Assembly (NCBI GenBank): GCA_937927435.1
Contig: CALBDW010000048.1
Coordinates: 1 to 19,599, forward strand
DNA length: 19,599 nt
DNA from: an uncultured Bdellovibrionales bacterium
GTDB lineage: Bacteria > Bdellovibrionota > Bdellovibrionia > Bdellovibrionales > JAMPXM01
Reading direction: 5' to 3'
The position numbers and the translations under genes are program-made. Shown one piece after another: positions 1 to 6,936 of this stretch; the first letter of the stretch is position 1; the number at the start of each line of letters is the position of its first letter. Under the pieces are notes generated by a model. That model was not told the DNA's origin and made no database searches. It saw only the letters and a program-made list of their open reading frames with translations.

Positions 1-29
1 CGGCCCTTCACCTAGGGGAATCAGCCCTT

Positions 30-56
30 TCATCCCCACGAAGGTGAGCCAGTTTG
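30..56. repeat. Terminal segment of a dispersed repeat element (copy 1)
   Basis: This 27-bp segment closely matches the right end of the MITE-like element at 9022-9118. Both read TCATCCCCACGA, then two variable bases (AG here, TA there), then GTGAGCCAGTTTG. The sequence to its left (1-29) does not resemble the interior of the other copy, so only the terminus is shared. The other end, if present, lies before the window. This may be the end of a larger mobile element, a diverged copy of the small one, or a lone remnant. Bases 57-65 (TCTCTTGTT) would be the expected position of a 9-bp target duplication, but its partner cannot be seen. The rest of 1-186 holds nothing recognisable except the ribosome-binding site of the next gene. 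Confidence 0.7.
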
Positions 57-186
57 TCTCTTGTTTACCAAAGACTTCACACCCGCGGCGCATTCAGACA
101 CCTTCGGTTTGCTTCTCCCGCAAGAATGCGTCTATGCTTGGGCGGCGCCGTGAAACCACTTTCGGGCGCGAGAGGGAGTGGCGTCT

Positions 187-1512
187 ATGAGAACACATCT
201 CAAAGCGACTTTGTTTGGCTGTCTCTTTTCGTTCCTCATCCTGCCGGCATCCATCTCCTTCGCCGTTGACGAGGCTCATAGCGTGCCAGCGTTTTTTCAT
301 GGCGACATCGGTGAGGAATTAACCCTCCAGCAACGTCTCGAACATTCGGCCATCCGCTACTTCCTTGAAAACTCCCATCCAAACACGGGGCTGGTGCGTG
401 ACAGCGCGAGCAACTTCATCCGCACTCCCAAAACACAAACGAAGGCTTCACTGGGAGCCACCGGCCTAGCACTGGCGGTCTTGGCGAACGCTGGTGAGCG
501 CGAAATCATCAATCCCGCTTACGCACGCGCCTACGCGCTCAAAACCCTCAGATTCGCACGTGATCACGTATCTCGTTGGAACGGCTGGTTCGTCAGCCAT
601 GCCGATTGGGAAACCGGAGAACGCTGGGAACGAAGCGGCTACTCGACGATTGATACGGCCCTTTTCCTCGCCGGCGCCCTCTACGCAGCGGCGGTTTATC
701 CCGACACGGAAATCGCACTGCTCACTTACGAACTTTACCGACAAACGGACTTTTTCAAGTTTCTTACCGACGACGGAACACAACCCGAAAAACAAACTCT
801 GAGCGTCTCTTACACCCCCGAAGCGGGTTTTTCCCGGACGCAATGGACGAAATCGATCGGAGCCTCGCTCCTTCTCATGCTCGGGATGGGCCATCCGATC
901 CGCGCCCTTCCGAGCTCCACCTGGCTGGCGTGGGAGAGAAACGCAGTCACAACTCCGGCCGGAGACTCCATCATCGGCGCAGATCTCCCGCTCTCAGTCC
1001 ATCAATATTCGCACGTCTTTATCGATTTCCGCGGTTTCCGCGATGTTTTTAACGTCGACTATTTTGATAACGGCCGCAAGGCGACCTTGTATAATCGATC
1101 GACATGTCTGAATAACAAAACCCACCAGTCGTTCCGGGAAGGTTTTTGGGGATTAAGCGAAGGGATCACTCCTTTCGGCGAGTCCGCAAGCAGCCCCGCA
1201 TACCATTCCAGTACGGTCTGCATCGGTTGCGCCGGCGGATCGGCGATGTACGCCCCTGAAATGGTTCTTAAAGACATTGAGAAATGGATTGAAGGGCCGC
1301 ACGGACAACGGATCTGGGGGCGCTATGGCCTGATCGACAGCCTCGATATCGACCGGAACTGGTACTCTACGGAAGTGCGCGGAACGACCGTCGGTACGAT
1401 CTTCTTGAGCCTTGCGAACACAAGTGAAGACACGTCTGTGTGGCGGCATTTCCGCAAGATTCCAGAAATCAAAAAAGCCATGACCGCCGCTTCGCACGCA
1501 AAACCTGAGTAA
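187..1512 (+). CDS. Exported glycoamylase-like (PF10091/GH144-type) protein, putative beta-glucan hydrolase
   Basis: This 441-aa protein starts with a Sec signal peptide (basic MRTHLK, hydrophobic core about residues 8-22, likely cleavage after SISFA). The body looks like the COG5368/PF10091 glycoamylase-like family, which includes GH144 endo-beta-1,2-glucanases. Recognisable blocks are RYFLENSHPNTGLVRDS (about 57-73), GWFVSHADWETG (133-144), STIDTALFLAG (153-163), HQYSHVFIDFRGFRD (272-286), FWGLSEG (320-326) and the Gly/Ala-rich AGGSAMYAPEM (349-359). These follow the family's usual order in an alpha/alpha-toroid fold. The ATG at 187 is preferred because AGGGAG at 173-178 lies 8 bases upstream; an in-frame GTG at 178 overlaps that site. 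The decarboxylase gene begins 10 bp after its stop, so the two are probably co-transcribed. The natural substrate is unknown. Beta-1,2-glucan is a family-based guess and the protein could act on another periplasmic glycan. Confidence 0.82.
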   Translation: MRTHLKATLFGCLFSFLILPASISFAVDEAHSVPAFFHGDIGEELTLQQRLEHSAIRYFLENSHPNTGLVRDSASNFIRTPKTQTKASLGATGLALAVLANAGEREIINPAYARAYALKTLRFARDHVSRWNGWFVSHADWETGERWERSGYSTIDTALFLAGALYAAAVYPDTEIALLTYELYRQTDFFKFLTDDGTQPEKQTLSVSYTPEAGFSRTQWTKSIGASLLLMLGMGHPIRALPSSTWLAWERNAVTTPAGDSIIGADLPLSVHQYSHVFIDFRGFRDVFNVDYFDNGRKATLYNRSTCLNNKTHQSFREGFWGLSEGITPFGESASSPAYHSSTVCIGCAGGSAMYAPEMVLKDIEKWIEGPHGQRIWGRYGLIDSLDIDRNWYSTEVRGTTVGTIFLSLANTSEDTSVWRHFRKIPEIKKAMTAASHAKPE

Positions 1513-1522
1513 AGGAGCCCCC

Positions 1523-2716
1523 ATGATAACTCCCGAACGCCTGCACGAATTCGTGAAACGCCATGAGTCTCCTTGCTATATTTACGATGCTGAAAACATC
1601 CGTCGAAACTATCGCGCTCTGAAAAATGCTTTGCCGGACAACTTCAAAATCCTTTATTCCCTGAAAGCGAACTCCAACCCGTTCATCGTGCGGGAACTGA
1701 AAGAGCTAGGCTCATCCTTCGACGTCGCGTCCTACAACGAACTAAGAACAGTCCTCGATTGCGGCGTTTCTCCCGATGAAATTAGTTTCGTCGGTCCCGG
1801 CAAAACGGAGGAAGAAATCCGCTTCGCCCTCAGTCGCCGTGTGGGCACGCTCGTCGTTGAATCCTTAGACCAGCTCGAGCTCCTCAATCGCTGCGCGGCC
1901 GAAGTCGGAACGGTCCAAGACATCTCGCTTCGGGTGAATCCAAAGGAGTACTATGATGGCCGCGGCCGAAAACGCGTGAACAGATCCATCCAGTTCGGAA
2001 TCGATGAAGAGGATCTCGGGGGCGCCTTCGAAGTTTTGCGGAAGATGGCCTCCGTTCGCGTGATCGGCATCCACACGCACGTTCAATCACAGATCCTTGA
2101 TCCAGAACCTATCGTGCAGAACTTCAGCCTGACCCTTCGGATTTTCAACGAACTCAAGGCCAATTACGCGCCCGACATGACCGTCATCAACTTCGGCGGC
2201 GGATTCGGCATCCCATATAATGAAAACGAAAAAGCTCTTGATCTTGAAGCGCTCAAAAGGGGGCTCGCTGAATTTTCGAGTTTGCGCCCGCCCCTACGCC
2301 CGTACGTCGAAACAGGCCGCTATCTTGTCGGCCCCGCGGGCTACTTCATCACGAAGGTCCTTTACCGTAAAGAATCGCGCGGAAAGAAAATCCTCATCAT
2401 GGATGGCGGAATGAACAATAATTTCAGCGTCGTCGGAGCCCTTCAGTTCGAGGGCAAAAAGTACGCCGCTCAGGCTCTCACGGGGCGGCCCCCGTCCGAA
2501 ACTCATAAGTACATGCTCGTGGGCCCGAGCTGCTATTCGATGGACGTTCTTGCAAACGATTTAGAACTTCCCGAAATGCATCCCGGAGATTACGTCTGTT
2601 TCTACAACTCGGGGTCTTACGGACGGTCTTTCAGCCCGGTTCTCTTTCTGGGACAAAAAATCGCCCAGGAGTATTACCTGGACGGCGACACCTGCAATGG
2701 CAAGTCAATAGACTGA
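1523..2716 (+). CDS. Fold-type III PLP-dependent decarboxylase (ornithine/diaminopimelate decarboxylase family)
   Basis: This 397-aa cytoplasmic enzyme is of the alanine-racemase-like barrel type. Visible features are the PLP Schiff-base lysine K48 in YSLKANSNP, H184/H186 in GIHTHVQSQ, the phosphate-binding GGGFG loop (225-229), ETGR (263-266, normally EPGR), the dimer-interface cysteine C337 in GPSCYSMD and the C-terminal aromatic Y366 in NSGSYGRSFSP. All are expected in diaminopimelate, ornithine and related decarboxylases. The HTHVQSQ and ETGR variants argue against plain LysA and recall the BtrK/exosortase-associated or polyamine branches. I therefore leave the substrate open. AAGGAG overlapping the upstream stop region gives a good ribosome-binding site for the ATG at 1523. 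Its 3' end overlaps the convergent DUF1232 gene by 12 bp. Family assignment is secure; specificity is not. Confidence 0.85.
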   Translation: MITPERLHEFVKRHESPCYIYDAENIRRNYRALKNALPDNFKILYSLKANSNPFIVRELKELGSSFDVASYNELRTVLDCGVSPDEISFVGPGKTEEEIRFALSRRVGTLVVESLDQLELLNRCAAEVGTVQDISLRVNPKEYYDGRGRKRVNRSIQFGIDEEDLGGAFEVLRKMASVRVIGIHTHVQSQILDPEPIVQNFSLTLRIFNELKANYAPDMTVINFGGGFGIPYNENEKALDLEALKRGLAEFSSLRPPLRPYVETGRYLVGPAGYFITKVLYRKESRGKKILIMDGGMNNNFSVVGALQFEGKKYAAQALTGRPPSETHKYMLVGPSCYSMDVLANDLELPEMHPGDYVCFYNSGSYGRSFSPVLFLGQKIAQEYYLDGDTCNGKSID

Positions 2717-3052
2717 AGGTTTGAACTTCCAGATCCGTCTCTTGACGAACGGAGGAGTAAGACGCGCGATCGTTTGTGCCATTTGGCGCACGCGCGTGTA
2801 GCTTTTCAAGCTCCAAGGATAATGGGAAAGCAGGATTTCCTGGTCCAGATGGTTGAACAAATAATCCAAGATAATGGCTACGATCGCAACATCGTCGAGA
2901 ACCCCGAAAACCGGAATCCAGTCGGGAATGATATCGACGGGAGAAATCACCAAAGCCAAAAGCGCCAAAATGACCCGTTTGTCCCTTTCAGGAATTCGGT
3001 CGTCCGTCGCGACGGCTTTGATGAACTGAATCAGCTCCTTTATCCACTTCAT
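2705..3052 (-). CDS. YkvA/DUF1232 small membrane protein
   Basis: From the ATG at 3052 this is a 115-aa protein starting MKWIKELIQFIK. It carries the DUF1232 (YkvA) signature SPVDIIPDWIPVFGVLDD at about residues 37-54, flanked by two hydrophobic segments (about 27-48 and 52-70), and a basic C-terminal tail. Family members are small inner-membrane proteins of unknown function. An in-frame GTG at 3094 would add 14 residues, but they are basic and uncharacteristic; neither start has a strong ribosome-binding site. The gene lies 53 bp downstream of the 666-aa exported protein on the same strand and may be co-transcribed with it. Its last 12 bp overlap the end of the convergent decarboxylase gene. 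Confidence 0.8.
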   Translation of the reverse strand: MKWIKELIQFIKAVATDDRIPERDKRVILALLALVISPVDIIPDWIPVFGVLDDVAIVAIILDYLFNHLDQEILLSHYPWSLKSYTRVRQMAQTIARLTPPFVKRRIWKFKPSVY

Positions 3053-3105
3053 TACCCGTATTTTACAGCGCGCCCGCGAGACCGCAAGGCGCACCGCTCG
3101 GAACC

Positions 3106-5106
3106 TTAAAGTTCGCGAATCACTTTTTCGACATCGAGCCGTTCGAGCAATTTCGAATCGACTTTTGTGCCGTTAATGGCTCTCAATTCCTGAAGTGACC
3201 AGCCCATCGGCGCCGTGGAATCTTTGGCCGTGTGGTTGCGTAAGAACTGCTGATAAGCGTACCACTCAGCCTTGTCCGCCGTATCGGTGCAAGTCGCGAG
3301 CTCCTCGGACGAGGTCGCTCCCCAGCGGCGCTCAGGGCACATGTAGGGGTCAAACGACATGTACGGTAAGCGACGGATGGCTTCTTTCAGATTGAAGGAA
3401 CGTTCCTTCCCGTTGCTCGCCTTGTAGCTGATTCGGCAGCTTTCAGCCACTTCGTTCCAAGCATAGTGCGCGTCGGCTTTCAAAGTCGCGATCGTCGTAC
3501 CGGGAGCCAAGAGCGGGCTTCTCTCGACCAGCAGCCGCCGGTACTTGACAAGACTGTCGATCAAAGCCCCCACGCGCTGCTTTAAGGCCACGTCGCGCCC
3601 TGGTGTCGAGAAGCGCTCCCATTCGCCTTGCGCGCCGTAAATATTGCCTGGCAGGCGGTCCGGGTGCCGCTGCAGATGAATGCCCTTCTCCGTCGCGGCT
3701 AAGACGGCGTCACGACGGCTTTGCATCGTTTTACAGAGCCGGACAAGATCGTCCCGGAACTGTTCCGCCGGATTCAACCGGTATTTGCCCATCGTCATAC
3801 GGAGACGCAAGAAATCGAGGTAATCGACTTCCGCTGGAGTATTGTCGGAGAGAGCCACCATCACCTTCGCTTTCGAATCGGTGAAGAGTTCGTACTGTTC
3901 ATAGGAGATTGAGATGGGATCAATCTCATGGTCTTTCACGAGACGGATCGTTTGTCCTCCCCACGGATCTTTCTCGATGATCGTCGGACGGAAGTTCTTG
4001 AAGCCACCGCCCCACGTCGGACGACCACTCATGCCCTTCGTCCACGTTTCATCGATAACACCCCAAGTGAGCGAGTTATCAGGATGAGCATCCATGTAGT
4101 AGATCTCGCCCTTCTCATAGTCGATACGGTAGACGACGGCGATATGTCCGTCATGTTTGTAAACGACGGTTCCAGGCGTGATGCCCCCGATGGTTAACGC
4201 CGCCGAATAGAAGTCCGGCTCACCTTCATAGAGCACTTCCCCGTTCTTTAGCCGTAGGCTTTGCCCCATGTTCCACGCCACCCGCATCGTGGCGGTCGAA
4301 ATGACGTTCGGGAATTGCGCGGCCCAGCTGTAGAAGGACAGATTTCTTCCCGGGAGAACCCAATTTCGTTTCGCGACCCAGTTACCGTTCGTCGTGTAAC
4401 GGGGATCGTTGCGATTCTCCCGCGACTTTAACAAGCTCTTGAGTTCTTGCTCTTCAGCTTTAGTGAGCTGCACACCCCGCTTCTGCTTGTCTTCGAGTTC
4501 GCGCGCTCTGGCTTCACGAGCATTGACCCGGCGCTGATCTTCCTCCGTCAACGGCCGCGGGCGCATTTGCGATGCGTACGTAAACGGAAGCCCTTTACGG
4601 AACGAGAAATAAGCTCGCAGGTAATACGGGAAGTCGGCACAATCCGAATAGTGGAAGGCCTCCATATCGGTTTTCGTTCTCAAGAAGTTCGCCGAACTGA
4701 TCATGCATGAGTCGACGGTCGAGCACCGGCCCGATTCGACCGCCGTGCCGATCGCATTCACGAAGGCACGGTATTCGCGATGCAAGTCGGGAGTCCAGCT
4801 GCCGCGTGTGACCCGCCACGGCTCGTTGGGGCGCATGCGCGAAGGTATGCAAGCGATACCTTTGCCATCGACGTAATAGCGGGCGCGCTTTTCCCCATCG
4901 ACCCGGATCGTGGTGATTCCGAAATATTTGGGATCCGCGCAAGGGTTTGGTTTCGAGGAGACGATCTTTTTGTATTCCTGGATCAGAGCCTGAACTTCAG
5001 GCCTTTTTTTCATTTCTTCATCGACCTTGATCGCCGACGAATTCGCGTAGGCATTGCTCGCAAGCAAAAGAAGAGACGCAATCAAACCCGATTTCATCGC
5101 CGCCAT
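3106..5106 (-). CDS. Exported 666-aa protein with a putative papain-like cysteine hydrolase domain
   Basis: I do not recognise a named family. The N-terminus is a Sec signal peptide (MAAMKSGLIASLLLLASNAYA, cleavage likely near residue 21), so the mature protein is periplasmic or secreted. A possible papain/NlpC-P60-type triad can be seen: C156 in SDCADFPYYLRAYF at the start of a helix, H321 in KHDGHIAVVYRID in a beta strand, and D339 in YYMDAHPDNS in the next strand. Between C156 and H321 lies a charged, probably coiled segment (about 186-232). The C-terminal half (about 400-666) is helical with several cysteines and no motif I know. GGAGG lies 4 bases before the ATG at 5106; a second ATG at 5097 is 13 bases away and less likely. 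The gene has a long structured leader (5107-5288). The assignment rests on residue spacing and strand context only. It could be a peptidase, amidase or inactive relative. Confidence 0.72.
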   Translation of the reverse strand: MAAMKSGLIASLLLLASNAYANSSAIKVDEEMKKRPEVQALIQEYKKIVSSKPNPCADPKYFGITTIRVDGEKRARYYVDGKGIACIPSRMRPNEPWRVTRGSWTPDLHREYRAFVNAIGTAVESGRCSTVDSCMISSANFLRTKTDMEAFHYSDCADFPYYLRAYFSFRKGLPFTYASQMRPRPLTEEDQRRVNAREARARELEDKQKRGVQLTKAEEQELKSLLKSRENRNDPRYTTNGNWVAKRNWVLPGRNLSFYSWAAQFPNVISTATMRVAWNMGQSLRLKNGEVLYEGEPDFYSAALTIGGITPGTVVYKHDGHIAVVYRIDYEKGEIYYMDAHPDNSLTWGVIDETWTKGMSGRPTWGGGFKNFRPTIIEKDPWGGQTIRLVKDHEIDPISISYEQYELFTDSKAKVMVALSDNTPAEVDYLDFLRLRMTMGKYRLNPAEQFRDDLVRLCKTMQSRRDAVLAATEKGIHLQRHPDRLPGNIYGAQGEWERFSTPGRDVALKQRVGALIDSLVKYRRLLVERSPLLAPGTTIATLKADAHYAWNEVAESCRISYKASNGKERSFNLKEAIRRLPYMSFDPYMCPERRWGATSSEELATCTDTADKAEWYAYQQFLRNHTAKDSTAPMGWSLQELRAINGTKVDSKLLERLDVEKVIREL

Positions 5107-5129
5107 AAGGCCTCCGGGAGGGGGTAAAA

Positions 5130-5197
5130 ATGCCGACTTTCAGGAAATCGGCATCCCTCGAAGCAAACCCCATGCTCGGCCGGGGTATTCCTGAAAG
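5130..5197 (-). promoter_or_regulatory. Leader with a terminator-like hairpin and a competing inverted repeat
   Basis: On the minus strand, upstream of the 666-aa gene, ATGCCGA (5154-5148) and TCGGCAT (5136-5130) form a perfect 7-bp stem. A short T-run (TTTTT counting the last stem base) follows, 24 bp before the start codon. The loop of this hairpin contains TTCCTGAAAG, which is perfectly complementary to CTTTCAGGAA at 5197-5188, upstream on the same transcript. The two pairings sterically compete, as in attenuators. A third repeat (ACCCC/GGGGT at 5168-5186) lies between them. The AT-rich TATAAA at 5206-5201 could be a -10 box, but no convincing -35 is seen, and a start there would clip the first repeat arm. 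A protein-binding palindrome is an alternative. Confidence 0.4.
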
Positions 5198-5238
5198 GCC
5201 TTTATATTGGCTTAGATACTCGTCTGGGCGCCCAAATT

Positions 5239-5280
5239 CGGCTCTTCCTGAGCCGGAAGAACCAAAAAGGGCCCCTTTTT
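5239..5280 (-). terminator. guaD: Candidate intrinsic terminator after guaD
   Basis: Just downstream of the guaD stop, 5280-5264 reads AAAAAGGGGCCCTTTTT on the minus strand, a self-complementary hairpin ending in five T residues. A second small hairpin (CGGCTC/GAGCCG with a 5-base loop, 5239-5255) follows. The first stem is mostly A:T pairs, so its strength is doubtful. Its position directly after a stop codon supports the call. Confidence 0.4.
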
Positions 5281-5288
5281 AAAAGCCC

Positions 5289-5756
5289 TCAATACTGGAC
5301 CTTATCGGTCTTGGATTCCCACTCTTTGAAAACTTCGAGAGCTTCCTCCCGCATCATTTGCTGCATCGGGATCTTCCGCTCCTCGCGCTTTTTAGGGATT
5401 TCGGTGTAAATAAAATCGTCATCAAATTCGATGCGGGCCGCGTCTTCCCGGGTGTTTCCGAAATAGATACGGGAAATCCGCGCCCAGTATGTGGCGGCAA
5501 GACACATGGGGCACGGTTCGCACGACGTGTAAAGCTCCGCGCCCGATAAATCGAAAGTCTTTAGCTCCCGGCAAGCGTTGCGAATCGCGACAACTTCCGC
5601 GTGGGCTGTCGGATCATTCGTTGATGTGACTTGGTTCCAACCCTCGCCGATGATTTGTCCGTCTTTCACGATGACAGCGCCGAAAGGACCGCCTTCGCCA
5701 TTATGCATGTGAATTCGCGAGAGTTCGATGGCTCTCTTCATAAACTTCGTTTCCAT
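5289..5756 (-). CDS. guaD: Guanine deaminase
   Basis: This 155-aa enzyme of the cytidine/deoxycytidylate deaminase fold would convert guanine to xanthine plus ammonia in the cytoplasm. The zinc site is intact: HAEV supplies the histidine ligand and catalytic glutamate, and PCPMC the two cysteine ligands. The stretch GGPFGAVIVKDG, the DPTAHAEVVAIR block and SCEPCPMCLAATYWAR match, from memory, Bacillus-type GuaD much better than TadA or ComE/dCMP deaminases. The C-terminal FDDDFIYTEI block and the terminal KVQY, where Bacillus GuaD ends with a similar aromatic tail that reaches into the partner's active site, also fit. The start METKFMKRAIEL at 5756 mirrors known GuaD N-termini; an in-frame GTG at 5771 adds only five residues. 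Neither start has a clear ribosome-binding site. It is divergent from the HIT gene. Confidence 0.88.
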   Translation of the reverse strand: METKFMKRAIELSRIHMHNGEGGPFGAVIVKDGQIIGEGWNQVTSTNDPTAHAEVVAIRNACRELKTFDLSGAELYTSCEPCPMCLAATYWARISRIYFGNTREDAARIEFDDDFIYTEIPKKREERKIPMQQMMREEALEVFKEWESKTDKVQY

Positions 5757-5815
5757 TCGGCCAGGATGCACTAGAAGAGCTGTTCAAGCCAAGGGGAATC
5801 CGTCCAATCGGATGC

Positions 5816-5844
5816 TTGACCTCTCCTCGGGTAACGGATCATGT
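5816..5844 (+). promoter_or_regulatory. Possible sigma-70-type promoter for the HIT gene
   Basis: TTGACC (5816-5821) is a good -35 box. At a 17-base spacing the -10 position is TCATGT (5839-5844), a poor match to TATAAT. It lies in the 121-bp gap between the divergent guaD and HIT genes. A small inverted repeat, ATCCG/CGGAT, sits just upstream of it. Confidence 0.25.
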
Positions 5845-5877
5845 TTATTGTGGCCAAACGGGCAGAAGGAGTAACAG

Positions 5878-6216
5878 ATGACGATTTTTACGAAAATTAT
5901 CAACGGCGAAATTCCCGGCAAGATCGTCTATCAAGACGACCTTTGCGCGGCGATTCAAGACATCAATCCTCAAGCCCCGGTTCATCTCCTCCTAGTTCCG
6001 AAAAAGGAAATCCCGTCGATGAACGACGTGAAAGTTGAAGACCGTGACCTTCTTGGACATCTTTTGCTCAAAGTTCCGGAGATCGCCAAGCAACTCGGTG
6101 TCGCAGAATCCGGTTATCGCCTCGTCGTGAACACGAATGCCGACGCTGGACAAACCGTTCCGCACATCCACATCCATATTCTCGGCGGACGCGTCCTTCA
6201 GTGGCCTCCAGGCTGA
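5878..6216 (+). CDS. HIT-family protein (HinT-like nucleotide phosphoramidase/hydrolase)
   Basis: This 112-aa protein spans a complete bacterial HinT-type domain. It has the N-terminal IFTKIINGEIPGKIVYQDD block, HLLLVPKK in the middle, the GQTVPHIHIHILGG histidine triad near the C-terminus (HxHxH, the central triad histidine being the catalytic nucleophile), and the typical ending LQWPPG. HinT enzymes hydrolyse adenosine phosphoramidates and acyl-adenylates in the cytoplasm. AGAAGGAG ending 6 bases before the ATG fixes the start. The stop codon directly abuts the stop of the convergent pdxH gene with no spacer and no visible terminator. Confidence 0.9.
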   Translation: MTIFTKIINGEIPGKIVYQDDLCAAIQDINPQAPVHLLLVPKKEIPSMNDVKVEDRDLLGHLLLKVPEIAKQLGVAESGYRLVVNTNADAGQTVPHIHIHILGGRVLQWPPG

Positions 6217-6843
6217 TCACGGAGCCAGACGACAGATCTTCCAAGTGCGACCGTCGATGCTTTCAAAGCGGAAGCGGTCGTGCAAACGAGACTCACCCGC
6301 CTGCCAAAACTCGAATCGCTCCGGCATCAAGCGCCATCCTCCCCAATTCGGCGGGCGGGGAACTTCTTTTTTACCCGAGAATTTCTCTTCATAAAAACGC
6401 ACGCGCTCAAGCAGTTCTTCGCGGTTCTTGAGCTCTTTGCTTTGCGGAGAGGCCCACGCCCCAATCTGACTTCCGCGTGGACGGCTGGCGAAGTAAGCGT
6501 CAGACTCGTCTTCCGGCAGCCTCTCGACCCGTCCCTCCACGCGAATCTGTCGCCCCAACGGCGCCCAGAAGAAAACCAAAGCGGCATACCCGTTTTGCTG
6601 CAAGTCGGATGCTTTCGGACTGTCATAATTGGTGAAAAGCTTGAAGCCCTTTTGACCGTCCGCCCGCTGCGAAAATCCCTTGTACAAAACAACACGCGCA
6701 TGGGGACGCCCCTGAGCGTCGACCGTGGCCAGCGTCATCGCCGTTGGCTCCACGACGCCCGCCATTTCGGCCTCGCCCAGCCATTTTAAGAAGTTATCAA
6801 AAGGATTCTCTGTCAGCCCTAAAAGCTCCCATTCACTTGCCAT
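6217..6843 (-). CDS. pdxH: Pyridoxine/pyridoxamine 5'-phosphate oxidase
   Basis: This 208-aa FMN-dependent oxidase makes pyridoxal 5'-phosphate from PNP or PMP. Family landmarks are present: DNFLKWLGEAE, PTAMTLATVDAQGRPHARVVLYKGF (FMN phosphate region), FTNYDSPKASDLQQN, ALVFFWAPLGRQIRVEGRVERL, SRPRGSQIGAWASPQS and the C-terminal LHDRFRFE with WKICRLAP ending. The ATG at 6843 (MASEWELLGL) is preferred over a GTG at 6864; no strong ribosome-binding site is visible for either. The length matches the short bacterial PdxH form. The gene converges on the HIT gene and is divergent from thiL. The fold-type III decarboxylase at 1523-2716 uses the PLP cofactor this enzyme makes, but the two are not in one operon. 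Confidence 0.93.
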   Translation of the reverse strand: MASEWELLGLTENPFDNFLKWLGEAEMAGVVEPTAMTLATVDAQGRPHARVVLYKGFSQRADGQKGFKLFTNYDSPKASDLQQNGYAALVFFWAPLGRQIRVEGRVERLPEDESDAYFASRPRGSQIGAWASPQSKELKNREELLERVRFYEEKFSGKKEVPRPPNWGGWRLMPERFEFWQAGESRLHDRFRFESIDGRTWKICRLAP

Positions 6844-6936
6844 GGCGAGGAATTTAAACCCCACGCGCAGGAAGTCAATTCATCGCTGCAACGCCTGATT
6901 GCTTTTCAAAAGAATTTCTCAAAAACTCTTTTTTGC

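Noticed and set aside
466..894. A 142-codon open frame antisense to the glycoamylase-like gene
   Set aside because: It has no ribosome-binding site or motif and lies fully within a family-supported gene on the other strand.
5289..5756. Reading the deaminase as tRNA adenosine deaminase TadA
   Set aside because: The zinc motifs are shared, but the N-terminal block, the FDDDFIYTEI region and the C-terminal aromatic tail fit guanine deaminase better.
6844..6936. Promoter signals between divergent pdxH and thiL
   Set aside because: The stretch is AT-rich near thiL, but I could not find a -35/-10 pair better than chance.
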